Source: CAIWHR01 sp035541655 (GTDB lineage Bacteria; Pseudomonadota; Gammaproteobacteria; Burkholderiales; Casimicrobiaceae). From it: a DNA stretch of 64,000 bases. The position numbers and the translations under genes were made by a program. Below the pieces are notes generated by a model. The model was not told the DNA's origin, did not search any database, and worked only from the letters and a program-made list of their open reading frames with translations. Within the stretch, counting starts at the first letter, position 1; each line of letters starts with the position of its first letter. Positions 28,613-37,436 of the stretch are shown here, in pieces. The DNA is taken from assembly GCA_035541655.1 (NCBI GenBank), contig DATKMY010000080.1:7264-71263 (forward strand), in the 5' to 3' direction.

Positions 28613-28963
28613 TCACATGATGTCCTTCAGCCACTCGATGCGCGCGGAGTCGATCGCGTCGAGCAGCACGGCGTCGAACCGACACGGCGGCGCGCGGCGC
28701 AGCCGTGCGAGGTAGAGTCCGGCGGCGGCGCTCATCCGTGCACGCTTCCGCCCGGTGATGCTCGCAGCCGCGCCGCCGAAATCGCTGCGCGTGCGCAGCC
28801 GCACTTCGACGAACACCAGCGTATCGCCGTCCTGCGCGACAAGGTCGATCTCGCCGCAGCGGCGGCGGAAGTTCCGCTCGATCACTCGCATGCCGCGCGC
28901 GGCGAGGAATTCCGCCGCGAGCGCCTCCGCCTTCTCCCCGGCGACGGCGCGCGCGGGACGCAT
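28613..28963 (-). CDS. yraN: YraN/UPF0102 family nuclease-like protein
   Basis: A 116-residue protein of the UPF0102 family, which has a restriction-endonuclease-like fold. The predicted catalytic stretch is RRCGEIDLVAQDGDTLVFVE, with Glu/Asp residues and the following V-R in place of the usual ExK. Function is not established in general. It starts 3 bases after the lpoA stop and lies 82 bases before diaA. Confidence 0.9.
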   Translation of the reverse strand: MRPARAVAGEKAEALAAEFLAARGMRVIERNFRRRCGEIDLVAQDGDTLVFVEVRLRTRSDFGGAAASITGRKRARMSAAAGLYLARLRRAPPCRFDAVLLDAIDSARIEWLKDIM

Positions 28964-28966
28964 CGC

Positions 28967-30073
28967 CTAGCGCGTCTCCGCCGAGACGACCTCGCCCGAG
29001 CGGAAAACCATCAGCCTGCCTTCGCGCACGATCTGCCGGCTCGAATCGAGCGACAGCCTGCCCGTTGCACCGTCGAAGTCGAGGCGCTCGGGCGCGCCGT
29101 CGACGAACGCCTGCGCGACGCGGAACGCGTCGATGCCGAGCGCGTACAGACGATCGAGCGTGACGCTCGGATAGTCGGGACGCTTCAGGCCTGCGTACGC
29201 GGCTCCGGAAGGATCGACGAGCCATGGAATGTCTACGAAAAGCACGTCGTCGAGGTCGTAGCGCGCTTCGCGGCTCAGGTTCTCGTTGACCTGGTTGCTC
29301 GTGTAGGTCGGTATCGATTTGACGTAGGACCTCGCGAGCGCGACGTCGGCGCCGTCGATCGCGAGCAGTGCCGCGTCGGCGTGGGCCTTGATGAGATCGC
29401 TCCGCAGCGCACGCAGCACCTCGGGCGAGCGGTCGAAGCGGAACATGATCGGCGCATCGCCGCCGGTGAGTATCCATTCGGCGTTGAACGCCTGAGCGAA
29501 GCGCTGCTGCAGCGGCGAGTCACTCGCGATCACCGCGACGGTCGTCGCACCGGCCTCGCGCGCGCGATGCGCAAGCTGGCGCGCGTCGCTGTCGAGCGTG
29601 AGCGTCAGAGTGTAGACGTTGGCAGGAAGCTGCGCCGCGTCGTCGAGTTGATTGAGGGCGACCGTCGGCGGGAGTTCGAGCCCGGAGGCCGCGACCTTCT
29701 TGAGATCGTCGCGCACCAGCGGTCCGACGATCACGCGCGCGCCGCCCTCCTTCGCGGCGTTGAACGCCGCGAGCACATCGTCGTCGCCGTGACCGACGAC
29801 CATCGGCTTGACGTTGGCGGCGGCCGCGGCCGCGAGAAAGCCCGCGCGAACCGCATCGGCCGCGCGCCCGAATGTCCCCGATCCGAGCGGCAGGACCAGC
29901 GCAATCGCTGCTCCTGTTTCGCTGCGCCCCTCGGCCGGTGCCGGCGTCTCGTCGCTTGCTGCCGGAGTTTGCGCGGCGGACAATGCACTCAACCCGACCG
30001 CAGCAGCGAACGCGATCGCGCGGCGTCGCGCGAACGAGCGGGGATTCGACGGCGATCGGTACAGGGCGGGCAT
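28967..30073 (-). CDS. lpoA: Penicillin-binding protein activator LpoA-like
   Basis: A 368-residue exported protein of the periplasmic-binding fold. The start ATG 30073 gives an Arg-rich N-terminus and hydrophobic core (FARRRAIAFAAAVGLSALSA). Unlike E. coli LpoA, no lipobox cysteine is present, so it is probably soluble or anchored differently. Family features include IALVLPLGSGTFGRAADAVR and ARVIVGPLVRDDLKKV. In E. coli LpoA activates PBP1a. It is divergent from rsmI with only a 21-base gap, so each promoter must lie in the other gene's start region. Confidence 0.8.
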   Translation of the reverse strand: MPALYRSPSNPRSFARRRAIAFAAAVGLSALSAAQTPAASDETPAPAEGRSETGAAIALVLPLGSGTFGRAADAVRAGFLAAAAAANVKPMVVGHGDDDVLAAFNAAKEGGARVIVGPLVRDDLKKVAASGLELPPTVALNQLDDAAQLPANVYTLTLTLDSDARQLAHRAREAGATTVAVIASDSPLQQRFAQAFNAEWILTGGDAPIMFRFDRSPEVLRALRSDLIKAHADAALLAIDGADVALARSYVKSIPTYTSNQVNENLSREARYDLDDVLFVDIPWLVDPSGAAYAGLKRPDYPSVTLDRLYALGIDAFRVAQAFVDGAPERLDFDGATGRLSLDSSRQIVREGRLMVFRSGEVVSAETR

Positions 30074-30094
30074 ACGGCAGGGGTCTCGATTCCC

Positions 30095-31006
30095 ATGGAC
30101 GAGAACGGGGGCGCGCACAACGAAACCGGCGCCGCGGGGGAGCGCTTTCGCGCCCTGTCCGGGACATTATATGTGGTCGCCACACCGCTCGGAAATCTGC
30201 GCGACGTAACGCTGCGCGCGCTCGACATTCTCGCCAGCGCGGACGTGGTCGCCGCCGAGGACACGCGCGTGACCGCCGTGCTGCTTCGCCATTACGGGAT
30301 CGCGACGCGGCCGCTCGCGCTGCACGAGCACAACGAGCTCGCGCGCGCCGACGATATCGTGGCGATGCTCGGCGCGGGCCGCAGCGTGGCGCTCGTGAGC
30401 GACGCCGGAACCCCCGCGGTAAGCGACCCCGGCGCGCGGCTCGCGCGCAGAGTGCGCGACGCGGGGCTGCCGGTGGTCCCGATTCCCGGCGCGTGCGCAG
30501 CGATCGCTGCTTTCTCGATCGCCGGGCTTGCCGCGGACCGGTTCGTCTTCCTGGGGTTCCTGCCTTCGGCGGCCAAGGCGCAGCGCGAATTGCTGGCCGC
30601 GGTCGCGCACCTCCCCTTCGCGCTCGTCGTCTACGAAGCGCCGCATCGCGTGCGCGCGACGCTCGCGCATCTCGAGAATGCGCTCGGCGGCGACCGCACG
30701 CTGGTGGTCGCGCGCGAGGTGACGAAGAAGTTCGAGACGATCGCGCGAATGACACTCGCCGAAGGTACCGGATGGCTCGCCGCGGATCCGAATCACGCGA
30801 AGGGCGAATTCGTCCTCCTCGTGGACGCCCCGCTGCAGACCGGGGACACGACGGAAGGCCGGCAATGCGACACGCAGCGTCTGCTAGCCGCGCTCGTCAC
30901 CGAGCTCCCGCCTGCGCGCGCCGCACGCGTTGCCGCAGCAGCGACAGGCCTTCCGCGCGAGAGCCTCTACGCGCAGGCGCTCGCACTCAAAGGGGTCGAC
31001 CGTTGA
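30095..31006 (+). CDS. rsmI: 16S rRNA (cytidine-1402-2'-O)-methyltransferase
   Basis: SAM-dependent methylase of the tetrapyrrole-methylase fold that modifies C1402 of 16S rRNA. The 303-residue product has GTLYVVATPLGNLRDVTLRA near 24-43, AAEDTRVTAVLL, LVSDAGTPAVSDPG (about 100-113), and VVPIPGACAAIAAFS. ATG 30095 is chosen because the homologous core begins about 22 residues later; the long open frame upstream is antisense to lpoA. It is divergent from lpoA-yraN-diaA-dolP. Confidence 0.95.
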   Translation: MDENGGAHNETGAAGERFRALSGTLYVVATPLGNLRDVTLRALDILASADVVAAEDTRVTAVLLRHYGIATRPLALHEHNELARADDIVAMLGAGRSVALVSDAGTPAVSDPGARLARRVRDAGLPVVPIPGACAAIAAFSIAGLAADRFVFLGFLPSAAKAQRELLAAVAHLPFALVVYEAPHRVRATLAHLENALGGDRTLVVAREVTKKFETIARMTLAEGTGWLAADPNHAKGEFVLLVDAPLQTGDTTEGRQCDTQRLLAALVTELPPARAARVAAAATGLPRESLYAQALALKGVDR

Positions 31007-31082
31007 CGGCCCCCGCTGCTGCGGCGCCGCCGGGAGCGGCGGTCGATGAGCCTCCCGATCGCAAGAGCGCCGGCTGGGATGC

Positions 31083-31250
31083 GCGCCTCGCGCTGCCCTG
31101 CTCGACGTGATGGAACGCGACGGGCGCAGGATGCGCGGCGAGGCGCGTTTCGTCTTCACCAATCTCGAGACCGGCCGAGGGCTGGACTCGGTCGTGCATT
31201 TCGTGGTCGAGCGCCGCATGCTCGGCGGCGCGCGGGAATCGACGCCACCG
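31083..31250 (+). pseudogene. ureG: C-terminal remnant of urease accessory protein UreG
   Basis: In the frame of the GTG/ATG at 31107-31112, the translation DVMERDGRRMRGEARFVF continues into TNLETGRGLDSVVHFVVE and then RRMLGG. This matches the last 45-50 residues of UreG GTPases. The P-loop and all other upstream parts are missing, and no UreG stop codon follows at the expected place. It is therefore a decayed fragment. It lies just upstream of urtABCDE, suggesting that urease genes once adjoined the urea importer here. No other urease gene is in the window. Confidence 0.6.
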
Positions 31251-31282
31251 ATTGAAGGATTGTCGCCGATCCAACGCAATAT

Positions 31283-31321
31283 CCAAAGTGGTGCGCGGCC
31301 AGAATCATTGCACCACTTTGG
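31283..31321. repeat. Long inverted repeat upstream of urtA
   Basis: CCAAAGTGGTGC (31283-31294) and GCACCACTTTGG (31310-31321), perfect 12-base arms around a 15-base spacer. It is about 155 bases upstream of the predicted urtA sigma-54 start, a plausible activator-binding distance. No T-tract follows on either strand. The rest of 31007-31550, apart from this, the UreG remnant and the promoter, shows no recognisable feature. Confidence 0.5.
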
Positions 31322-31432
31322 GGTGGCGATCGGAGTGTCCGCGGACTTTGCGGAGGCCCGATACAGCGCGTTTCGACTCCATAGCGCCGCCTATTCAAGA
31401 GCTTAATTCGCCAGCGCTCGCTCGTGGTGCGG

Positions 31433-31448
31433 TGGCATGGATCGTGCG
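31433..31448 (+). promoter_or_regulatory. urtA: Candidate sigma-54 promoter of urtABCDE
   Basis: TGGCATGGATCGTGCG fits TGGCACG-N4-TTGCW at 8 of 11 positions, with GG (31434-35) and GC (31446-47) at the required spacing. Transcription would start near 31458, about 95 bases before the urtA ATG. Nitrogen-controlled sigma-54 expression is well known for urea uptake systems. Confidence 0.45.
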
Positions 31449-31550
31449 ATGCAACATCGCAGGGCCGGCGCGCCGCGGTTTCGTCCTATCCGCGTCTAGC
31501 GACAAACGGCTCGTCCAGGGGCCGGTGCCGGCATCGTCTATTCATCGAAT

Positions 31551-32831
31551 ATGGGGAAATCCATGCAACGCAGAACTGCTCTGAAGCGTCTGGCGCTGTC
31601 CGCTGCGCTCGCGATCGCGGGGCTCGGCGTCACAACGCAGACACTCGCTGCCGATACGATCAAGGTTGGCGTGCTGCATTCGTTGTCGGGCACGATGGCG
31701 ATCAGCGAGACGGTGCTCAAAGACGTCACGCTGATGACGATCGACGAGATCAACGCGAAGGGTGGCGTTCTCGGCAAGAAGCTCGAGGCCGTTGTCGTCG
31801 ATCCGGCGTCGAACTGGCCGCTCTTCGCCGAGAAGGCGCGCCAGCTCCTCACGCAGGACAAGGTCGCCGTCGTGTTCGGCTGCTGGACGAGCGTGTCGCG
31901 CAAGTCGGTGCTGCCGGTGTTTGAGGAATTGAACGGCCTGCTCTTCTACCCGGTTCAATACGAAGGCGAGGAGCTTTCGAAGAACGTCTTCTACACGGGT
32001 GCCGCGCCGAATCAGCAGGCGATTCCCGCGGTCGAGTATCTGATGAGCAAGGAAGGCGGGGGCGCCAAGCGCTTCGTGCTGCTCGGCACCGATTACGTCT
32101 ATCCGCGCACGACGAACAAGATCCTGAGGGCATTCCTGCATTCGAAGGGCGTGCAGGACAAGGACATCGACGAGAAGTACACGCCGTTCGGCCATAGCGA
32201 CTACCAGACGATCGTCGCCGACATCAAGAAGTTCGCCGCCGGCGGCAAGACCGCGGTCGTCTCGACGATCAACGGCGACTCGAACGTCCCGTTCTACAAG
32301 GAGCTCGGCAACCAGGGACTGAAGGCCACCGACGTGCCGGTCGTCGCGTTCTCGGTCGGCGAAGAGGAGCTCCGCGGCGTCGACACCAACCCGCTGGTCG
32401 GCCACCTGGCCGCGTGGAACTACTTCATGTCGCTCAAGAACCCGTCGAACGAGTCGTTCAAGAAGCAATGGGCCGAGTACGCGAAGGCGAAGAAGCTGCC
32501 CGGCGCCGACAAGCCGCTCACCAACGATCCGATGGAAGCGGCGTACGTGGGCATCCACATGTGGAAGCAGGCGGTCGAGAAGGCGAAGTCGACCGACGTC
32601 GACAAGGTGATCGCTGCGATGGGCGGACAGACCTTCGCCGCTCCCGACGGCTTCACGATCAAGATGGACGAGAAGAACCATCACCTGTGGAAGCCCGTGT
32701 TCATCGGCGAAGTGCAGAAGGACGGCCAATTCAACGTCGTCTGGAAGACGAAGGGTCCGATCCGCGCGCAACCGTGGAGCCAGTACATCGAAGGCAACGA
32801 GAAGAAGAAGGACGAGCCCGACAAGAAGTAG
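31551..32831 (+). CDS. urtA: Urea ABC transporter substrate-binding protein UrtA
   Basis: Periplasmic receptor of the high-affinity urea importer. The 426-residue product has an export signal that looks twin-arginine-like (MQRRTALKRLALSAALAIAG from ATG 31563) and a type I periplasmic-binding fold starting IKVGVLHSLSGTMAISETVL. Other UrtA features are VFGCWTSVSRKSVLPVFEE, LFYPVQYEGEE and LLGTDYVYPRTTNK. The start at ATG 31551 adds four residues. It leads urtABCDE. Confidence 0.95.
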   Translation: MGKSMQRRTALKRLALSAALAIAGLGVTTQTLAADTIKVGVLHSLSGTMAISETVLKDVTLMTIDEINAKGGVLGKKLEAVVVDPASNWPLFAEKARQLLTQDKVAVVFGCWTSVSRKSVLPVFEELNGLLFYPVQYEGEELSKNVFYTGAAPNQQAIPAVEYLMSKEGGGAKRFVLLGTDYVYPRTTNKILRAFLHSKGVQDKDIDEKYTPFGHSDYQTIVADIKKFAAGGKTAVVSTINGDSNVPFYKELGNQGLKATDVPVVAFSVGEEELRGVDTNPLVGHLAAWNYFMSLKNPSNESFKKQWAEYAKAKKLPGADKPLTNDPMEAAYVGIHMWKQAVEKAKSTDVDKVIAAMGGQTFAAPDGFTIKMDEKNHHLWKPVFIGEVQKDGQFNVVWKTKGPIRAQPWSQYIEGNEKKKDEPDKK

Positions 32832-32921
32832 CGGTGCCGGAGGTAATCGGGCGGCGGCGGCGTTCCGTGATCACTCGCCGCCGCCGTTTCGGTGTGTGCG
32901 ACACGTGATCGACTGCGAGCC

Positions 32922-34547
32922 ATGTCTTCCAGAATCGCGCGCGTACGGAATCCCGGAAGGTTGCTCGCAATGCTTGCCCTCGCGATGCTCTGCGCGGGCG
33001 CGGCGCGAGCCGTCACGCCGGAGCAGATCCACGATCTCGCCCTCGGTGAGAACGACCAGAAGGTCGACGCGATCGCGGCGCTCGTCGCTTCGGGCGACGG
33101 CGACGCGCTCCCTCTGCTGCAATCGCTCGCCGACGGCGAGATTCAGACCTCGGGCGAGCAAGTCCTCAGGGTGAAGGACAAGAGGGCGGTCGATCTCGTC
33201 ACCGGCAAGGCCGTCGAGCCCATTCCGCAGTCGCTCGACGACGTCGTGCTCAACAACCGCGTGCGCCGCGAGCTCGCGACCGCCATCGCGGCGCTGAAGC
33301 TCGGCTCCGCCGACCGCGCGGTGCGCCTCGCAGCGGCGAAAGAGCTGCAACGCAATGCGGCCGAGGCCACGCTTCCAGCGATCCGGCGCGCGCAGGAGCA
33401 CGAGCAGGATCCCGAGATCAAGGGCCTGCTCACGCTTGCGCGCTCGACGATCCAATTGGACAGCGCGGACAAGGCCACGCGCATCGGCGCGATCCGCGCG
33501 CTCGCCGAGAGCCGCGATCCGAATACGAAGACGCTGCTCCTGCCGCTGCTCGAGAAGAAAGGCGCCGAATTCGCGGAGCCCGACGCCGAGGTCCGCGCCG
33601 AGGCGGAGGCGTCGCTGCGCGCGATCGACTCGAGGCTACGTACCGGCGAGATGATCGGCCGCGTGTTCTCGGGGATCAGCCTGGGCAGCATTCTGCTCCT
33701 TGCCGCGCTGGGGCTCGCGATCACCTACGGCCTGATGGGCGTCATCAACATGGCGCACGGCGAGCTCATCATGATCGGCGCGTACGCGACCTACGTCGTC
33801 CAGAATCTATTCCGCAACCACCTGCCCGGGGCGTTCGACTTCTACCTCGTCGCGGCGGTACCGGTCGCCTTCTGCGCGTCGGGCGTGGTCGGCATGGTGC
33901 TCGAGCGCAGCGTGATCCGCTTCCTCTACGGCCGTCCGCTCGAGACGCTGCTCGCGACCTGGGGGATCAGCCTGATCCTGATCCAGGCGACGCGAACGCT
34001 CTTCGGAGCGCAAAACGTACAGGTCGAGAACCCCGCATGGATGTCGGGGGGCGTCGAGCTGATGGCCAACGTCGTTCTCCCGTACAGCCGCATCGTCATC
34101 ATCTTCTTCGCCGCGGCGGTCGTGGCGCTCGTCGCGCTGCTCCTCACGCGCACGCGCCTCGGGCTTTTCGTGCGCGGCGTGACGCAGAATCGTCCGATGG
34201 CGAGCGCGCTCGGCGTCCCTACGGGTCGCGTCGACACCTACGCGTTCGGTCTCGGATCGGGCATCGCGGGGCTCGCCGGATGCGCGCTCTCGCAGATCGG
34301 CAACGTCGGCCCGGACCTCGGCCAGAGCTACATCGTCGACTCGTTCATGGTCGTCGTGCTGGGGGGTGTCGGTCAGCTCGCCGGCACCGTCTACGCCGCG
34401 GTCGGCCTCGGGATCGTCAACAAGTTCCTCGAGGCGTGGTCGGGCGCGGTCCTCGCGAAGATCGCGGTGCTCGTGTTCATCATCGTCTTCATCCAGAAGC
34501 GTCCGCAGGGGCTGTTCGCCCTGAAGGGGCGGATGGCTGATGCTTAA
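32922..34547 (+). CDS. urtB: Urea ABC transporter permease UrtB
   Basis: Membrane permease of the urea importer. From ATG 32922 the product is 541 residues: a signal-like segment (about 10-28), an Ala/Leu-rich HEAT-like periplasmic region (30-235) that typifies UrtB, then a LivH-type permease domain with about eight helices (240-535), including GLMGVINMAHGELIMIGAY. An upstream GTG at 32892 is possible but less likely. The gap to urtA is 90 bases. Confidence 0.93.
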   Translation: MSSRIARVRNPGRLLAMLALAMLCAGAARAVTPEQIHDLALGENDQKVDAIAALVASGDGDALPLLQSLADGEIQTSGEQVLRVKDKRAVDLVTGKAVEPIPQSLDDVVLNNRVRRELATAIAALKLGSADRAVRLAAAKELQRNAAEATLPAIRRAQEHEQDPEIKGLLTLARSTIQLDSADKATRIGAIRALAESRDPNTKTLLLPLLEKKGAEFAEPDAEVRAEAEASLRAIDSRLRTGEMIGRVFSGISLGSILLLAALGLAITYGLMGVINMAHGELIMIGAYATYVVQNLFRNHLPGAFDFYLVAAVPVAFCASGVVGMVLERSVIRFLYGRPLETLLATWGISLILIQATRTLFGAQNVQVENPAWMSGGVELMANVVLPYSRIVIIFFAAAVVALVALLLTRTRLGLFVRGVTQNRPMASALGVPTGRVDTYAFGLGSGIAGLAGCALSQIGNVGPDLGQSYIVDSFMVVVLGGVGQLAGTVYAAVGLGIVNKFLEAWSGAVLAKIAVLVFIIVFIQKRPQGLFALKGRMADA

Positions 34548-34555
34548 CTGATGTT

Positions 34556-35701
34556 GTGAACGCTCCGTTGCCGCGCGAACTCTCCGAACAGATCCGTCCC
34601 GCGTTCCAGGCCAGGCGGCGCGCGCTGCTCACGCGGGGCGGCTGGGCGACGTTCGCCGTGGTCGCGTACGTGATCTTCTTCCTCATCCCGGCGATGAACC
34701 TGTACGTGCCGGCGAGCCATCCGCTGCATTTGTCCGACTACTTCGTCTCGGTGGGCGGCAAGATCATGTGCTACGCGATCGTCGCGCTCGCGATGGACCT
34801 GATCTGGGGCTACGCCGGCATCCTGTCGCTCGGCCACGGTCTCTTCTTCGCGCTCGGCGGCTACGCGATGGGCATGTACCTCATGCGCTCGATCGGAACG
34901 GCCGGCGTCTACCACAGCACGCTTCCCGACTTCATGGTGTTCCTCGACTGGAAGGCGTACCCCTGGTACTGGAGCTTCACCGACCATTTCTGGTACGCGG
35001 CGCTCCTCGTGATGCTCGTGCCGGGCGTGCTCGCCTTCGTCTTCGGCTATTTCGCGTTCCGATCGCGGATCAAGGGCGTCTATTTCTCGATCATCACGCA
35101 GGCGCTCACCTATGCGTTCATGCTGCTCTTCTTCCGCAACGACACGGGTTTCGGCGGCAACAACGGCTTCACCGACTTCAAGGAGATCCTCGGCTTTCCG
35201 ATCGCGACATCGAAGACGCGAATGGCGCTGTTCGCGACCACCGGCGCCGTGCTGCTCGGCACGTTCCTGCTCGGCCGCTACATCGTGAAGTCCAAGCTCG
35301 GCCGCGTGCTGATGGCGATCCGCGATGCCGAGAGCCGCGTGATGTTCTGCGGCTACAACCCGATCTCCTACAAGCTCTTCATCTGGACGCTCTCCGCCGT
35401 GATCTGCGGGATCGCCGGCGCGCTGTACGTGCCGCAGGTGGGGATCATCAACCCGAGCGAGATGTCGCCGGCGAACTCGATCGAGATCGCGATCTGGACC
35501 GCGGTGGGCGGTCGCGGCACGCTGATCGGCCCCGTGCTGGGCGCGTTCATCGTCAACTTTGCCAAGAGCTGGTTCACCGTCGCGTTCCCCGAGTTCTGGC
35601 TGTTCTTCCTCGGCCTCATGTTCATCCTGGTTACGCTGTTCCTGCCGCAGGGCGTGATCGGCCTTCTGCGCCGCAGACAGCGGGACGCATCGGCGCCATG
35701 A
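34556..35701 (+). CDS. urtC: Urea ABC transporter permease UrtC
   Basis: Second permease, LivM-like, 381 residues with about ten hydrophobic helices. Family features are AMDLIWGYAGILSLGHGLFF (about 78-97), FFRNDTGFGGNNGFTDF and AVGGRGTLIGPVLGAF. The start is GTG 34556, 8 bases after urtB. It overlaps urtD as ATGA, so the two are translationally coupled. Confidence 0.94.
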   Translation: MNAPLPRELSEQIRPAFQARRRALLTRGGWATFAVVAYVIFFLIPAMNLYVPASHPLHLSDYFVSVGGKIMCYAIVALAMDLIWGYAGILSLGHGLFFALGGYAMGMYLMRSIGTAGVYHSTLPDFMVFLDWKAYPWYWSFTDHFWYAALLVMLVPGVLAFVFGYFAFRSRIKGVYFSIITQALTYAFMLLFFRNDTGFGGNNGFTDFKEILGFPIATSKTRMALFATTGAVLLGTFLLGRYIVKSKLGRVLMAIRDAESRVMFCGYNPISYKLFIWTLSAVICGIAGALYVPQVGIINPSEMSPANSIEIAIWTAVGGRGTLIGPVLGAFIVNFAKSWFTVAFPEFWLFFLGLMFILVTLFLPQGVIGLLRRRQRDASAP

Positions 35702-36528
35702 GCGAAGCGGCGCTGCATTCGACCGACGGCGGTTCCGCGGGGCTCGCGCAGGCGGGCATGCGCGTCGCGGGCCCGAGGGTCGACACTACGCACGGCCCGA
35801 TCCTGTATCTCGAGGGGATCACCGTCTCGTTCGACGGCTTCAAGGCATTGAACGACCTGTCGCTGACGATCGAGGACGGAGAGCTGCGCTGCATCATCGG
35901 CCCGAACGGCGCGGGCAAGACGACGATGATGGACGTCATCACGGGAAAGACGCGACCCGACGCCGGCAATGCGTTCTTCGGACAGACGATCGATCTGACG
36001 CAGCTCACCGAAGCCGAGATCGCCCACGCCGGGATCGGCCGCAAATTCCAGAAGCCCACGGTGTTCGAGCGCCACACCGTATTCGAGAACCTCGAGCTCG
36101 CGATGAAGGCCGACAAGCGCGTGCGGGCGACGGTCCATGCGCGTGTACGGCGCGCCGAGCTCGACCGGATCGCCGAGGTTCTCATGCTGATCCACCTTGC
36201 CGACGAGGGCGACCGGCTCGCGGGATCGCTGTCGCACGGCCAGAAGCAATGGCTCGAGATCGGGATGCTGCTGATGCAGGAGCCGCGGCTGCTGCTGCTC
36301 GACGAGCCGGTTGCCGGGATGACCGACGACGAGACCGTGCGCACCGCGGAGCTCTGCATGTCGCTCGCCGGACGCCATTCGGTCGTCGTCGTCGAGCACG
36401 ACATGGATTTCATCGCGCGGATCGCCCGGACAGTGACGGTGCTCCACGAAGGAAGCGTGCTCGCCGAAGGTCCGATGGACGTCGTGCAGGCCGACCCGCG
36501 CGTGGTCGAGGTCTATCTGGGACGCTGA
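35698..36528 (+). CDS. urtD: Urea ABC transporter ATP-binding protein UrtD
   Basis: LivG-type ATPase of the urea importer, 276 residues from ATG 35698. Walker A is GPNGAGKTT (68-76), the signature is LSHGQKQWLEIGMLLMQEP (a UrtD-typical variant of LSGGQ), and Walker B is LLLLDEPVAGMTDDE. The N-terminal 35 residues before the ABC domain are unusually long and of low complexity. Coupled to urtC by a 4-base overlap, 9 bases before urtE. Confidence 0.94.
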   Translation: MSEAALHSTDGGSAGLAQAGMRVAGPRVDTTHGPILYLEGITVSFDGFKALNDLSLTIEDGELRCIIGPNGAGKTTMMDVITGKTRPDAGNAFFGQTIDLTQLTEAEIAHAGIGRKFQKPTVFERHTVFENLELAMKADKRVRATVHARVRRAELDRIAEVLMLIHLADEGDRLAGSLSHGQKQWLEIGMLLMQEPRLLLLDEPVAGMTDDETVRTAELCMSLAGRHSVVVVEHDMDFIARIARTVTVLHEGSVLAEGPMDVVQADPRVVEVYLGR

Positions 36529-36537
36529 CCGACGGCC

Positions 36538-37230
36538 ATGCTGAATGTCGCAGCACTCAACCAGCACTACGGCAGCAGCCACACGCTGCGCAACGTCGCG
36601 TTCGAGGCGCCGACAGGGGCGGTGACCGTCGTGCTCGGCCGCAACGGCGTCGGCAAGACGACGCTGCTCAAATGCCTCGCCGGACTGCTGCCCGTGCGCT
36701 CGGGATCGATAAGCTTCGACGGCATCGACGTCACGAGGGCGCCCGCACATGCGCGTGCGCGCCTCGGCATGGGCTACGCGCCGCAGGGACGCGAGATCTT
36801 CCCGCGTCTCACCGTCGAGGAGAACCTGAAGCTCGGGCTCGCAACCAGGCCCGCGGGCACGCCGATTCCGCAGCGCATATTCGAGATGTTCCCGGTGCTC
36901 TCCGACATGCTGCATCGGCGCGGCGGCGATCTCTCGGGCGGCCAGCAGCAGCAGCTCGCAATCGGACGTGCGCTGGCGGCAGCGCCGAAGCTCCTTGTGC
37001 TCGACGAGCCGACCGAGGGCATACAGCCGTCGATCATCAAGGACATCGAGCGCGCGATCCGGCGCCTCGCCGCGGAAGGGGGAATGGCGATCCTGCTGGT
37101 CGAGCAGTACTACGACTTCGCGCGGTCGCTCGCCGATCGCTACGTCGTTCTCTCGCGCGGCGAGGTGATCAAGGCCGGAAAGGGCGCGGACATGGACGCG
37201 GATGGCGTCCGCGCCTGCTTGACGGTCTGA
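36538..37230 (+). CDS. urtE: Urea ABC transporter ATP-binding protein UrtE
   Basis: LivF-type ATPase, 230 residues. Walker A GRNGVGKTTLLKCLAGLLP (34-52), the Q-loop region YAPQGREIFPRLTVEENL, signature LSGGQQQQLAIGRAL, and Walker B LLVLDEPTEGIQPSI. It completes a full five-gene urt set, so the importer should be functional. Downstream (37231-37436) I see only GC-rich sequence with no clear terminator. Confidence 0.95.
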   Translation: MLNVAALNQHYGSSHTLRNVAFEAPTGAVTVVLGRNGVGKTTLLKCLAGLLPVRSGSISFDGIDVTRAPAHARARLGMGYAPQGREIFPRLTVEENLKLGLATRPAGTPIPQRIFEMFPVLSDMLHRRGGDLSGGQQQQLAIGRALAAAPKLLVLDEPTEGIQPSIIKDIERAIRRLAAEGGMAILLVEQYYDFARSLADRYVVLSRGEVIKAGKGADMDADGVRACLTV

Positions 37231-37436
37231 GCTCGAGGGCTGCCGCCGGGAGCCGGCTCGCTCGCTGCGGAGGCACGCTCTCGCCGCGACTCCCGCGGGC
37301 GGTTCTCGTCGCAGCGCTCCTGCACGCAAGCGTCGCCGCATCCAGCTGACGGCTCGGGGTGGAGGGTAAACTGCCTCCCGATGCAGCCCGATCGCTCCTT
37401 CCGGGAAGGCAGCCACGTTTCGCGCGAGCTTTCGCG

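Noticed and set aside
35698..37230. urtD and urtE as branched-chain amino-acid livG and livF
   Set aside because: The upstream UrtA-type receptor, the UrtB periplasmic N-terminal region and the LSHGQKQWLEIG signature fit urea rather than amino-acid importers.
37252..37267. CGGCTCGCTCGCTGCG, a weak sigma-54-like match after urtE
   Set aside because: Only 7 of 11 positions match, including mismatches in both the -24 and -12 boxes, and the distance to the CaiB start is large.
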